64,000 nt of DNA from Gulbenkiania mobilis (GCA_004346645.1 SMDA01000004.1:62001-126000), one strand, 5' to 3'; shown: positions 48,489 through 57,741, counted from the first letter of the stretch. The notes: generated by a model from the letters alone, not told the origin. Numbers and translations: made by a program.

Positions 48489-49634
48489 ATGACGCAGAAA
48501 ACCCCTTCTTCCCGCCGGCGCCGCTCGCTGCTGACTGCTACCGCCGTTTTTGCCGTGGCCGCACTGGGCTACGGTGTGTACTGGGCCACTGTGCTGCGCC
48601 ATCAGGAAAGCACCGAGGACGCTTATGTCGCTGGACATCTGGTGCAGATCACCCCGGAAGTGGCGGGCACCGTCACCCAGGTGACCGCCGAGGATACGAT
48701 GCAGGTGAAGGCCGGCCAGCTGCTGGTGGCACTGGACGCCAACGATGCGCGGCTCGCGTTCGACCGGGCCGGACACGAACTGACCCAGGCCATCCGTGAA
48801 GCCCGCCAACTGACCACACAGACGCGTCAGCTGGGGGCGGTGGTGGCCCAGCGCCAGGCCGAACTGAACCGTGCCGAGGACGACCTGCGCCGTCGCCAGT
48901 CGCTTGCCGGTACCGAGGCTGTGTCGGCTGAAGAACTGGCCCACGCCCGCGATGCCGTGACAGCGGCGCGTGCGGCGCTGGCCGCAGCCCAGGAGCAGCA
49001 GGCGGCCAACCGGGCCCTGACCGGCCAGGACGACCTCGCACGTTTGCCCTCGGTCTCGCGCGCGATCACTCGCTACAAGGAGGCTTGGCTGACGCTGGCG
49101 CGCACCGAAATCCGCGCCCCGGTCAACGGTACCGTCGCCCGCCGCAATGTGCAGGTGGGCCAACGCGTGGCGGCCGGCACACCCATGATGACGGTGGTGC
49201 CGCTCGACAGTGTGTGGGTGGATGCCAACTTCAAGGAAAGCCAGCTGCGCCGCCTGCGCGTGGGGCAGCCGGTGAAGCTGGAAGCGGACGTCTATGGGAG
49301 CGATGTGGAATACACCGGACGCATCGCCGGCTTTGCTGCCGGAACCGGCAGCGCCTTCTCGCTGCTGCCGGCGCAGAACGCCACCGGCAACTGGATCAAG
49401 GTGGTGCAGCGTGTGCCAGTACGTATCGTGCTGGATCGCAACGACGCCCTGAAGGCCCATCCTTTGCAGGTGGGTCTGTCGATGCATGCCGTAGTCGATA
49501 CCGGTGCCGAAGCAAAACCGGCCACCATGCCCGCCCTCTCCGCAGCGGCCCGCACCACCCCGGACCTCAAGGCAGCCGATGCGGAAGTGGCACGCATCCT
49601 GGCAGCGCAGGGGGTGCAGCCCCATGCGCAGTAA
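48489..49634 (+). CDS. emrA: Membrane fusion protein EmrA (HlyD family)
   Basis: Periplasmic adaptor linking EmrB to the outer-membrane channel. The 381-residue protein has one N-terminal membrane helix (about residues 14-36), the lipoyl half QESTEDAYVAGHLVQITPEVAGTV, a long coiled coil (about 85-185), and the second lipoyl half LARTEIRAPVNGTVARRNVQVGQRV. VWVDANFKESQLRRLRVGQPV is the EmrA-type beta-barrel segment. The start at 48489 lies just after the nodT stop. Confidence 0.94.
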   Translation: MTQKTPSSRRRRSLLTATAVFAVAALGYGVYWATVLRHQESTEDAYVAGHLVQITPEVAGTVTQVTAEDTMQVKAGQLLVALDANDARLAFDRAGHELTQAIREARQLTTQTRQLGAVVAQRQAELNRAEDDLRRRQSLAGTEAVSAEELAHARDAVTAARAALAAAQEQQAANRALTGQDDLARLPSVSRAITRYKEAWLTLARTEIRAPVNGTVARRNVQVGQRVAAGTPMMTVVPLDSVWVDANFKESQLRRLRVGQPVKLEADVYGSDVEYTGRIAGFAAGTGSAFSLLPAQNATGNWIKVVQRVPVRIVLDRNDALKAHPLQVGLSMHAVVDTGAEAKPATMPALSAAARTTPDLKAADAEVARILAAQGVQPHAQ

Positions 49635-49652
49635 CCCCGAGGAGGCCCTGCG

Positions 49653-51197
49653 ATGGCACACCCTCCGCTGACCGGCGCCCGGCTGTTCTGGATCACGCTG
49701 GCGCTGTCGTTGTCCACCTTCATGCAGGTGCTGGACACCACCATCGCCAACGTGGCGCTCCCCACGATCTCGGGCAGCCTGGGCGCGGCCACGAGTCAGG
49801 GCACATGGGTGATCACCTCGTTTGGCGTGGCCAACGCGATCGCAGTGCCACTGACCGGCTGGCTGGCCAAGCGCGTGGGCGAGGTCAAGCTGTTCACCAT
49901 CTCCACCGTGCTGTTCGTGCTTACCTCGTGGCTGTGCGGTCTGTCGCCCAACCTCGAGATGCTGATCTTCTTCCGCATCCTCCAGGGTGCGGTGGCCGGC
50001 CCGATGATCCCGCTGTCGCAAAGCCTGCTTCTGGCGAGCTACCCCCCGGAGAAGAAGGGCATGGCCCTGGCGCTGTGGAGCATGACGGTGATCGTGGCGC
50101 CGATCTTTGGCCCCATCCTTGGCGGCTGGATCAGCGACAACTGGCACTGGGCCTGGATCTTCTTCATCAATATCCCGGTTGGTCTAGTGGCGGCGTGGAT
50201 CGCATGGCGCGAGCTGAAGGAGCGGGAGACACCGACCGTGGCGCTGCCGATCGACCGCATCGGGCTGGTACTCCTGGTACTGGGCGTGGGGGCGCTGCAG
50301 ATGATGCTGGACCGCGGCAAGGAGCTGGACTGGTTCTCGTCCACCGAAATCGTGGTGCTGGCGATCGTAGCGGTGGTGGCGCTGACCTATCTCGTGCTGT
50401 GGGAACGGGACGAGGCGCACCCCATCATCGATATCTCGCTCTTTGCCAAACGCAACTTCACCGTTGGGGCGCTGGCCACCAGCCTCGGGTTCATGGTGTA
50501 TTTCGGCACCATCGTGCTGCTGCCGCTGCTGCTGCAAACCCAGTTGGGCTACACCGCCACCTGGGCCGGGCTGGCTGCGGCACCGATCGGCATCCTGCCG
50601 GTGCTGCTCTCGCCGATCATCGGCAAGAACGCCCACCGGCTGGACATGCGCTGGCTGGTGACAGTGAGCTTTTCGATCTACGCCCTGTGCTTCTTCTGGC
50701 GCAGCACCTTCTCGCCAGACATGGACTTTGCCTACGTGGTGTGGCCGCAGGTGGTACAGGGAATCGGGGTGGCCTGCTTCTTCATGCCGCTGACGACGAT
50801 CACGCTGTCCGGGCTGCGGCCTGACCAGATCGCCGGCGCCTCCAGCCTGTCAAACTTCATGCGCATCCTGGCCGGCAGTATCGGCGCTTCATTCACCACC
50901 ACGCTGTGGGACCGCCGGGAAGCGGTCCACCACGCCACCCTCTCAAGCCAGGCCAGCCCCGGCTCGGCAGCGGCCGACCCTTGGTGGCAGATGCTGTCGG
51001 GCTTTGGGATCGGCGATGCGCAGCAGGCCGGGCTGACGGCCGGACAGATCACGCGCCAGGCCTACATCATGGCCTCCAACGAGATCTTCTGGGCATCGGG
51101 CTGGCTGTTCATTGCGCTGATCGCGCTGGTATGGATGGCCCGCCCCCCTTTCCGGCCGGGCGGAGGTGGCGCGCCCGTGGACAGCGGCGCGCATTGA
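49653..51197 (+). CDS. emrB: Multidrug exporter EmrB (MFS, DHA2, 14 helices)
   Basis: Inner-membrane drug:H+ antiporter. The 514-residue protein shows STFMQVLDTTIANVALPTISG near residue 19 (DHA2 motif D1), the GWLAKRVGEVKLF loop near 70, FRILQGAVAGPMIPLSQSLLL near 108 and motif C GPILGGWISDNWHWAWIFFINIPVG near 152. Fourteen hydrophobic segments fit DHA2. GAGGAGG stands 8-9 nt before the ATG. Likely substrates are hydrophobic acids or uncouplers by analogy with EmrAB. Confidence 0.95.
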   Translation: MAHPPLTGARLFWITLALSLSTFMQVLDTTIANVALPTISGSLGAATSQGTWVITSFGVANAIAVPLTGWLAKRVGEVKLFTISTVLFVLTSWLCGLSPNLEMLIFFRILQGAVAGPMIPLSQSLLLASYPPEKKGMALALWSMTVIVAPIFGPILGGWISDNWHWAWIFFINIPVGLVAAWIAWRELKERETPTVALPIDRIGLVLLVLGVGALQMMLDRGKELDWFSSTEIVVLAIVAVVALTYLVLWERDEAHPIIDISLFAKRNFTVGALATSLGFMVYFGTIVLLPLLLQTQLGYTATWAGLAAAPIGILPVLLSPIIGKNAHRLDMRWLVTVSFSIYALCFFWRSTFSPDMDFAYVVWPQVVQGIGVACFFMPLTTITLSGLRPDQIAGASSLSNFMRILAGSIGASFTTTLWDRREAVHHATLSSQASPGSAAADPWWQMLSGFGIGDAQQAGLTAGQITRQAYIMASNEIFWASGWLFIALIALVWMARPPFRPGGGGAPVDSGAH

Positions 51198-51198
51198 C

Positions 51199-51236
51199 GA
51201 AAGCGACAGCCGGCCTTCGGGCCGGCTGTCGCTTTC
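51199..51236 (+). terminator. Strong hairpin after emrB
   Basis: Perfect 17-bp stem GAAAGCGACAGCCGGCC with its complement closed by a TTCG tetraloop, immediately after the emrB stop. It has no long T-tail, but separates convergent emrB and the pilin operon. A perfect GGTTGGCCGAA copy follows at 51242. Confidence 0.8.
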
Positions 51237-51256
51237 GGGAAGGTTGGCCGAAGCGC

Positions 51257-51706
51257 TCAGGGCAAGCGACAGCTGCGCCCGCCTGAGGCGTTGGGCTCGC
51301 AATACCGTATATTGCCGTCCTGGTCCAGCTGGATGCTGATGCCCCCCAGCCAGTCCTGCCCGCTGACCGGCATCGCTTCCAGCGTATACTCGCCCTCATC
51401 CACATTGATCGCCGATGCGGTAAAGCCGATCTGGTAAAGCGGCGTCTCGGGCGCGGGCGGTACGCGGCTGGCCGGCAGGGCCGGCCAGGCATTGGAGGAA
51501 GCCTTGAAACTGCCCTTTTCGCCGTACCAGCGCTCAAGAAAATGGGCGTTTTCCAGCAGCAGGGCACGCGCTTCCGCCTGCCGGGTTTTCACCACATGCT
51601 GTCGATAGACCGGCACGGCGATCGCGGCAAGAATGGCCACCACGGCCATCACCACCAAAAGTTCGAGCAGGCTGAAGCCTGCCATCCGGATGCAAAACCT
51701 GTTCAT
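51257..51706 (-). CDS. Minor type IV pilin, PilE/ComP-like
   Basis: A 149-residue prepilin. The leader is MNRFCIRMAG with cleavage before F11, and the mature protein starts FSLLELLVVM with Glu at position 5. After the helix, residues 45-78 (EARALLLENAHFLERWYGEK, then a FK.SS..WPALP pattern) resemble, from memory, the same region of neisserial ComP, the pilin that binds DNA uptake sequences. A C-terminal cysteine pair (C136, C146) can form the pilin D-region loop. It is the last gene of the minor-pilin operon, its ATG directly following the pilY1 TGA. PilE (non-receptor minor pilin) is the main alternative. Confidence 0.8.
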   Translation of the reverse strand: MNRFCIRMAGFSLLELLVVMAVVAILAAIAVPVYRQHVVKTRQAEARALLLENAHFLERWYGEKGSFKASSNAWPALPASRVPPAPETPLYQIGFTASAINVDEGEYTLEAMPVSGQDWLGGISIQLDQDGNIRYCEPNASGGRSCRLP

Positions 51707-54700
51707 TCAGAAGAGCTCCCGCCATGCAAGGCGCCGGCCGGGCCCACCGGCCGCTCCCCAAGGCAAGGTGAGCGGGCCTTCGGCCCCACCCCCACCGGCA
51801 CCACCGTACATCTGCCGCAGGCCGCCCTGAAAAATGCGGTCAATGTAGGGATTGAGCCGGTTGTTGATCTGACCGCTCTGGGTAACCGAGCGGCGCCAGA
51901 CATAACGGTTGCGCGCCATGCCTACCGGTGCCAGCGCCGAGGGCATGCCGACCTGCGAACGGTAGCCGGTGATCACCTCGGGCTGCCCTGCGGCAAAGGC
52001 GGTGCGGTCCGCCACCGAGGCGCGGCCGTCCTCATCCAGGTCCCACGGATCGCGCACTGGCCGGCTGCCGGTGAGCGGGTCGAGTGAAAGCACCCAGCCG
52101 GTTCCCCCTGCAGTGCACTGGTTCGCCCCGAGGAAGGGAACCTGCGTGGAGAAGTCCACGCGCCCGTTCCCCAGCGGCACCATCTCGTAGAGCACCCGCT
52201 CGCCCTGCGGGATGCCGGAGGCCGGCAGCAGATCGAGGTACCAACCGCCAAAGGTGTCTGCCCCGGCACCGAGCATGAAGCTGCGACGGGTGGTGCGCCG
52301 TGTTTCGTAGGTGCGCACCGTGGCGCTGCCCGAAAGCGTCACGGTGGTGCTGCCCTCGGCATCGACACTTTGGCGGGCCAGACGGCCAGGGCCGCTGCCG
52401 GCCTGATCCTCACGGTCGCCATAGGCGTGGGTTGGCCGAAGGCCGGCCGGATCATCCCACAGGCCGTATACCGACTGCACGTCCAGGGCGCTCCCGGCGC
52501 TGCCCTGAGGCTTGTCCTCGCTGTAGAGCAGGCGGCCAGTGCCGAACAGCACCATGTAACCGGGGCCGTCGCTGCGGCGCACCAGCGCCGGGGTGGCTGT
52601 TACCGGCTGGCGGGCCACCCCGTGCCAGAACGCCGTGCCCGACCCCTGCGCCCAGTCGGCCACCCCGCCAAGGGCGAAACGCCATACCCGACCTTTCAGA
52701 TCGCCGGCATAGGCCCAGTCCGCCACACCGTCACCGTCGCTGTCCAGCACCGCCGGGCCCGACAGGCCGTTGTCCGGGCTGTCGTCCGTCTGCAGCTGGG
52801 CCACCCGCGTACCCGTCAGCAGGTCGTGGACGAGCAGCCAGCCCCTGCGCACCGGGCTGTCATAGCCATTGCCGGTGATCACCGCCCAGCGCACTGCACC
52901 GGCCTGCCAGCCGGCGCCCGCCACCGGCATGCGGACGCGCGCGATGACCGGCCGGCCGAAGACATGCCCCAGCAAGGGATCATTGTCTGCCTGTCCACCC
53001 CGCTCCCACAGCACTACCTGACCGGGCGCATCCACCGCTGCCGTAGCCGGCGTCAGGGCCGAGGTCACGTCTAGTGCGAACAGGCCCCGCCCGCCCTGGG
53101 CCAGCGTACCCACCAGATAATGGCGGCCTTCGGCAGTCTCGGACACAACCGGCCCGTTGACGAAATAGGTGTGCGCCAGTCGGCTGCCGTATCCGGCATC
53201 ACGCAGTACGGGCAGGCGCGTCAGCACGTTGAACGGCACGTATGCCAGCCGCTCGCGGTACTGGCCGCTACCAGGCGAGGTTTCGGTGAAGAGGTGCAGC
53301 ATGCCATCGTTGGCGCCCACCGCAAACGCGGCCCCGTCGGCCAGCATCTCGATCCGTGAGTCGATGATGTCGCCCAGCCAAGGCAGACCGCCATTGGGGT
53401 TGCGCTCGTTCGCCGCCGGGCTGCCCCGAAGGTGCCGGATGACATCGGCGGCGGCCTCGCCGAAAGTCAGCGTATCGCTGGCGAGGGGGCTGTCGAAGCG
53501 CTGGCCGGAGAGCACGGCCCCTGCGGTCAGACGGTACTGGCCCCCTCCCATCGGGCATGTCCACATGCCCGCAGGCTGCGTGGGATAGCTGGTATAGATC
53601 AGCCGCTCCGCCGCGGCCGGCAGCTGCACAGGGTAGCGCTGCGCCGGGTCCAGATTGCCGCGTCCGTCCAAACCGTAACTCACCAGTTCCGATGTCCAGG
53701 TCTTCGGATCGAAACGGCTGAACACCACCGAGGTCGGCTTGCCGCTGCCGGCAGCAGGAGGGGTTGCTGCAGCGTTGCGGTTGTTGATGTCGGTCAGGAT
53801 GGCATTGAAGCTCTGCCGCAACGAAGCGGCATCGCTGGCGGTAAAGTACAACCCTCCGCCTGCCTGGGCTGCCTTCTTAAGGTAGGCGTGGTCGATGGTG
53901 AAGCCGACGGTATAAGTACGCAGATACTGGCGCACAAACCCGGCGGTGTTCCAGCTGAAGCCTTCGATATCGTTCTGGCTACCGTCGGGGAACAGGTCGC
54001 TGCTGAAGGCCGCACCGGTCAGCTTGGGCAGCACGTTCAGCGCTCCGTCCACTTTTAGCTGGCTATTGGACAGGCCACCGAACAGAGCGTCACCGTCCAC
54101 GCGAAAGTCGTCGTCCTCGTAAGGCTCCCCATCGGTCATCATGAGGATGGCGTTGTTCTGGCAACGGTATTGCACGGGAGAGGTGTAGGCCGGGCTCCCG
54201 GCGGCTTTCCTGTACACCGTGGACAACCCGCGGAAATACCGGCTCATCTCGATGAAGGCTTCCGAAAGCGGAGTGTTGGTCTGTGCCTGCAGGGCGTCGA
54301 TTTCGGTTGCCATGCGCTGCAGGTGCGTGAGCCCGTCGGCTTCGGGCTGGCTGCCATCAGCGATGGGAAGCACCAGCTTCCCGGCAGTCGTGTAGGCATT
54401 CGGGTCGAAGGTGAACAGGCCCCAGCGGATGTCCGGATAGTTGCCCACCACTTCCTTGGCCGCCGCCTTGGCTGCCTGCAGCCGCGTGCGTGTGCTGTTG
54501 GGAAGGCGGGTACTCATGCTGACCGAGTTGTCGAAGAACATCAGCACGTTCGGGCGGGTGACGGGCGCAAGATAGAGGGGAACCGACGGATAGACCGACC
54601 TGAGTCCTGGCAGCTCGCAGACACCTGCGGGCACGGCTGCCCCCGGCCAAGCGGCAAGCAGCAGGCCCAGGGACGTTAGCAACATGGAGAAGGACAGGCG

Positions 54701-54715
54701 GCAAGCAGGCATCAC
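51707..54715 (-). CDS. pilY1: Pilus tip adhesin/assembly protein PilY1
   Basis: A 1002-residue secreted protein that caps or primes type IV pili and can bind host surfaces. A signal peptide (about 1-27) leads into a von Willebrand A-like domain with the MIDAS motif FFDNSVSMS (D62, S64, S66). The C-terminal half is a PilC/PilY1 beta-propeller beginning near WLGDIIDSRIEML and FAVGANDGMLHLF. A calcium loop DSDGDGVADWAYAGD lies near residue 657, and a second Asp-rich loop DLDEDGRASVADR near 930. Start ATGATG at 54715/54712 overlaps the pilX stop. It contains a repeat copy at 52430. Confidence 0.93.
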   Translation of the reverse strand: MMPACRLSFSMLLTSLGLLLAAWPGAAVPAGVCELPGLRSVYPSVPLYLAPVTRPNVLMFFDNSVSMSTRLPNSTRTRLQAAKAAAKEVVGNYPDIRWGLFTFDPNAYTTAGKLVLPIADGSQPEADGLTHLQRMATEIDALQAQTNTPLSEAFIEMSRYFRGLSTVYRKAAGSPAYTSPVQYRCQNNAILMMTDGEPYEDDDFRVDGDALFGGLSNSQLKVDGALNVLPKLTGAAFSSDLFPDGSQNDIEGFSWNTAGFVRQYLRTYTVGFTIDHAYLKKAAQAGGGLYFTASDAASLRQSFNAILTDINNRNAAATPPAAGSGKPTSVVFSRFDPKTWTSELVSYGLDGRGNLDPAQRYPVQLPAAAERLIYTSYPTQPAGMWTCPMGGGQYRLTAGAVLSGQRFDSPLASDTLTFGEAAADVIRHLRGSPAANERNPNGGLPWLGDIIDSRIEMLADGAAFAVGANDGMLHLFTETSPGSGQYRERLAYVPFNVLTRLPVLRDAGYGSRLAHTYFVNGPVVSETAEGRHYLVGTLAQGGRGLFALDVTSALTPATAAVDAPGQVVLWERGGQADNDPLLGHVFGRPVIARVRMPVAGAGWQAGAVRWAVITGNGYDSPVRRGWLLVHDLLTGTRVAQLQTDDSPDNGLSGPAVLDSDGDGVADWAYAGDLKGRVWRFALGGVADWAQGSGTAFWHGVARQPVTATPALVRRSDGPGYMVLFGTGRLLYSEDKPQGSAGSALDVQSVYGLWDDPAGLRPTHAYGDREDQAGSGPGRLARQSVDAEGSTTVTLSGSATVRTYETRRTTRRSFMLGAGADTFGGWYLDLLPASGIPQGERVLYEMVPLGNGRVDFSTQVPFLGANQCTAGGTGWVLSLDPLTGSRPVRDPWDLDEDGRASVADRTAFAAGQPEVITGYRSQVGMPSALAPVGMARNRYVWRRSVTQSGQINNRLNPYIDRIFQGGLRQMYGGAGGGGAEGPLTLPWGAAGGPGRRLAWRELF

Positions 54716-55377
54716 GGCACCAGATAGAAGCTTTGCAGGGTAACGACGGTATTGGCGCTTTTCCCCCAGGCGCGGGCAGTGATCCGGTACAGCCGACCGC
54801 TCCCTCTGGCGTCGCTGTGTGCCGGGTCAACAAGTTCGATCAGATAACGCGGATTGGCCCACACCCGACTGCCGGAGACCACCGCAGCACAGCGGTTCTG
54901 GGCCCGGGGCGTTTCATAGGCGAACTCCCGCGCCTGCCCACAAGGGTGCAGCAGGGAAACGGTACCACCCCGTACCGCGCCCTCGCTCGCCACATAGGTG
55001 CGTACGCCCAGCCACGGCATGGTCTGCTGGCCGCCCCTGCCAGGCGGAGCACACAGCCCCTGTCGCCAGCGCTCCGGATTGCCGGCATTGGCACAACCGG
55101 CAGTGAAGAGCCCGTTGCGCCCCCATAGCGCGTCCTCGCTGCGTCCGGCCACCTCCAGTTCGGCATCCAGTTGTTCGGCCTCTGCTTCTCCTTGCCGCAG
55201 GGCCAGCTCCGCCAGCTCGAAGGCCAGATGGCGGTCGGTCTGGTTGGCGCCGATGCGTTGCTCGTCCAGCATCAGCCGAGCGCTGCCGACCACGGCCATC
55301 GACACCAGCATCAGCAGCATCAGCGCAACCGTCAGGGTATGGCCCCGCTGGTGCCGCCCGGGGGGAGAAAGCCTCAT
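54712..55377 (-). CDS. pilX: Minor pilin-like protein PilX
   Basis: A 221-residue protein with the PilX pattern. A short basic N-terminus ends in a prepilin-like site (HQRG before HTLTVALMLLMLVSMAVVG), one hydrophobic helix without the usual Glu5, then a periplasmic domain with AELALRQGEAEAE and several cysteines. PilX-type pilins often lack Glu5 and join PilV/W/Y1 in the priming complex. The ATG overlaps the pilW stop (ATGA). Confidence 0.85.
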   Translation of the reverse strand: MRLSPPGRHQRGHTLTVALMLLMLVSMAVVGSARLMLDEQRIGANQTDRHLAFELAELALRQGEAEAEQLDAELEVAGRSEDALWGRNGLFTAGCANAGNPERWRQGLCAPPGRGGQQTMPWLGVRTYVASEGAVRGGTVSLLHPCGQAREFAYETPRAQNRCAAVVSGSRVWANPRYLIELVDPAHSDARGSGRLYRITARAWGKSANTVVTLQSFYLVP

Positions 55378-56417
55378 GGCCGCTCTCCACCACAGGGGGG
55401 CTGGCTGCGCAGTGCCACGTTTGCCTGATACGTCAGGGTGGCGCTGGCGGCCGCCGCATCCCGATAAGGAAAGGCCAGCTGCAGCCGCAGAAGTGCCAGA
55501 CGTGGCCATTCGTCCTGCGCCACCCCGGCGGCATCAGCGCGGAACACCATGCGTGGGCCTGAGGCGTTGCAGGCCGAGCGGATACCGTACTCCACCTGCC
55601 ACTGGTCGACACCAGACGCCACGAGCGCAGGTACGCTTCGTGTACCGTCCTTTTTCAGATCCATCCGCCACAGGCTGCGCACGCCCCCGGACGCTGCGAT
55701 GAAGTAGGCGCGCGAGACCAGCGCCAGTACTTCCAGCGACCCCGGCTGGTGGCCGGAAACGGCTCCGCTGGCCAAAGGAAGTGCGTGCGCCAGTGTCAGA
55801 GTACTGCCGCTGGCACCGGTACTCACGGTGACGCCTCCGCTACCTACGGCCAGCACGTCAGCACGACCGCAACTACTTACCACAACCGTGCCCCAGGCCT
55901 TCCAGTCACTCTGGCTGGCCACGGGAAAGCTCAGCTGGGCCAGCTGACCGGAGGCCACCGAGTAGGAAGCGACCGGACCGATCAGCTGCCCGTACTGTAC
56001 GATCAGCACCTCCCCAACCGGTACCATCCCGCTGCCTCCGAACCAAGTGTTGCCTGTGGCGGAAGCCTGTGCCAGCCCGGCCACGCCGGCCCCTGTGGCT
56101 GCCAGCTGCCGCCAGGGTGCGGCAGAGGCCACTGCGTTGACGATGCTGCCCGATGCCTCCGCCAGCGAGAGGCATCCCAGCTCGCCCGCCATGCGCACGT
56201 CCCGCGCCAGTGTCTGGACGGCATAGCGCGCATCCTGCTGGCGGCTGATCCGCTCCTCGGCATTAGCCAAGGTACGCCGGGTGTTGAGATAGGCGGACAG
56301 TACAGTCGCCAGCACAACCAGCCCCAGCGTCAGAGCCACCATCAGCTCCACCAGCGATACCCCCCGCTGATGCCGCAGTGCCTGCCCATCCTCAGTCGGT
56401 CTGTATCGGCAGGACAT
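55374..56417 (-). CDS. pilW: Minor pilin PilW
   Basis: A 347-residue minor pilin. The leader ends HQRG and the mature protein starts VSLVELMVALTLGLVVLATVLSAYL with Glu at position 5. A helix with RRTLANAEERISRQQDARYAVQTLARDVRMAG is followed by a large Gly/Ser/Val-rich periplasmic domain typical of PilW. The start at 56417 overlaps pilV by 26 nt. It belongs to the priming complex at the pilus tip. Confidence 0.9.
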   Translation of the reverse strand: MSCRYRPTEDGQALRHQRGVSLVELMVALTLGLVVLATVLSAYLNTRRTLANAEERISRQQDARYAVQTLARDVRMAGELGCLSLAEASGSIVNAVASAAPWRQLAATGAGVAGLAQASATGNTWFGGSGMVPVGEVLIVQYGQLIGPVASYSVASGQLAQLSFPVASQSDWKAWGTVVVSSCGRADVLAVGSGGVTVSTGASGSTLTLAHALPLASGAVSGHQPGSLEVLALVSRAYFIAASGGVRSLWRMDLKKDGTRSVPALVASGVDQWQVEYGIRSACNASGPRMVFRADAAGVAQDEWPRLALLRLQLAFPYRDAAAASATLTYQANVALRSQPPCGGERP

Positions 56418-56991
56418 AGCGTTTCTCCACGGTAGCCGAAGCGCCGGAGGCGAGGGCAGCCCGTGTGCGGGCATCCTGACGCTGACGCCATACGATCCGT
56501 ACGCCCAACTCGCCACTGGGGCGGCATCCGCTGTCAGCGAAGCTAGGCTGCGATCCGGGCGCGGCACGGCAGACCACGGCTTTCCAGGCGGTGCTGCTGG
56601 CCGGAAAACGAGCCGCCAACGCCTGCTTGAACCGATACAGGTCCCAGGCCGCAAGGTCAGCGGCGCTACACTCGGTGCCGGCTTGGCAGGCCTGCCCTGG
56701 CACAGTCAGATGGCTGGTGTAATCCTCCTCCTCGTAATGCGCCCATGAATAGGCCAGTCCGCCACTGGCTGTGGCACTGGCAATGCCGTTGGCACGCATC
56801 GACTCGGCAAGACTTTCGGCCTGTGCGCTCATCACCAGCGCAAGTTCTGCGTCGCGCGCCAGCGTCAGGCTACGTGCCTGCATGCCAGCCAGCCCCAACA
56901 GGCCCACGGCCAGCACCATGAGCGCCACCAGCACTTCCAGCAGGCTGAAGCCTGCGTGCATGCATCGATCAGGCGCAACCATCGCAGCCAT
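56392..56991 (-). CDS. pilV: Minor pilin PilV
   Basis: A 199-residue minor pilin whose mature helix is FSLLEVLVALMVLAVGLLGLAGMQARSL, the PilV signature with LLGLAGMQ. The leader is MAAMVAPDRCMHAG if translation starts at 56991, where AGGGG stands three bases upstream; a shorter leader from 56961 is possible. Four cysteines lie in the C-terminal domain. It overlaps fimT by 23 nt. Confidence 0.9.
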   Translation of the reverse strand: MAAMVAPDRCMHAGFSLLEVLVALMVLAVGLLGLAGMQARSLTLARDAELALVMSAQAESLAESMRANGIASATASGGLAYSWAHYEEEDYTSHLTVPGQACQAGTECSAADLAAWDLYRFKQALAARFPASSTAWKAVVCRAAPGSQPSFADSGCRPSGELGVRIVWRQRQDARTRAALASGASATVEKRYVLPIQTD

Positions 56992-57508
56992 TTCCCCTGC
57001 ATGCGCGTGCCCGTCCGGTCGCCTCCATCTGTACCGAAGCGCATTGCCCTCCGGCTTCGCGGATCACCCACCTAGGCGGGGTGTCGTTGCTGCCCAGCCG
57101 GCCCTCCGGCGTCAGGGTGAGGCGGTCTACGTTGGCCGAAACACTGGCCAGATCATCGAAGTTGAGCTTCTTGCGTGCTTCGCCGCTATCAAAGCGACCA
57201 TTGGGCAGATCGGGATTGTCGGCGTAGACCAGCACGCCTTCGCTCCAGCTGGCGCTGGCGGTACCACTTCGGGCCAGGCAGCCCTGAAGGTTGAGGTTGG
57301 AGCGGAAGTTTGCGGCACAGACCGTCAGAGCCTGGTTGCCACGTATGGCCTCGCTGCGTGCGAACTGCAAGCTGGACACCAGGCCGCGTACCCGGGTTTC
57401 GATCCGTGCCGAAGCGGTCCAGGCCGCCAGCCCGGGGGTAGCGATGGCAGCCAGCACCGCGGCCACGGCCAGCGTCGCCATCATTTCCACAAGCGTGAAA
57501 CCTTTCAT
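56969..57508 (-). CDS. fimT: Minor pilin FimT/GspH-type
   Basis: A 179-residue pilin-like protein, first in the operon. It starts MKG then FTLVEMMATLAVAAVLAAIATPGLAAW, so the leader is only three residues. A GspH-domain pattern follows: RGLVSSLQFARSEAIRGNQALTVCAA, then a C-terminal basic, cysteine-containing tail (ARACRGNGCDGCA). In some species FimT/GspH pilins bind DNA through a basic C-terminus during transformation (family knowledge), which makes the tail noteworthy. A well-formed promoter lies 80-110 nt upstream. Confidence 0.88.
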   Translation of the reverse strand: MKGFTLVEMMATLAVAAVLAAIATPGLAAWTASARIETRVRGLVSSLQFARSEAIRGNQALTVCAANFRSNLNLQGCLARSGTASASWSEGVLVYADNPDLPNGRFDSGEARKKLNFDDLASVSANVDRLTLTPEGRLGSNDTPPRWVIREAGGQCASVQMEATGRARACRGNGCDGCA

Positions 57509-57589
57509 CGCACAATGCTCTGCTACTGGGTCTTCATGCCAACGAAGGAAGACATTCGATACAAATGCACAGGAACACCAAGCGAGGAA

Positions 57590-57618
57590 AATTTAAGACG
57601 AGCGGGTATTTATGTCAA
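57590..57618 (-). promoter_or_regulatory. Sigma-70-type promoter of the minor-pilin operon
   Basis: On the minus strand a consensus TTGACA (57618-57613) is followed after exactly 17 nt by TAAATT (57595-57590, four of six). It lies in an AT-rich patch and would give a leader of about 75 nt before fimT. Confidence 0.65.
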
Positions 57619-57670
57619 TTACATATATGGCATTTGATTCAAGGCGCAGAAAAATGTGGCACAAAAACAA

Positions 57671-57693
57671 ACCGCCCCGTGGACCGGGGCGGT
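57671..57693 (-). terminator. Terminator after polA
   Basis: Perfect 9-bp stem ACCGCCCCG/CGGGGCGGT with a 5-nt loop; on the minus strand it is followed by a T-rich tail (TTTGTTTTTGT). It ends polA transcription before the fimT promoter. Confidence 0.88.
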
Positions 57694-57741
57694 GTCATGC
57701 AAGGGCAGGGTAAGGAAGAAACGGCCGGCGCAACGCACCGG

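Noticed and set aside
48108..50147. Open frame of 679 codons antisense to emrA and its neighbours
   Set aside because: It covers three clear plus-strand genes and has shadow-type composition without motifs.
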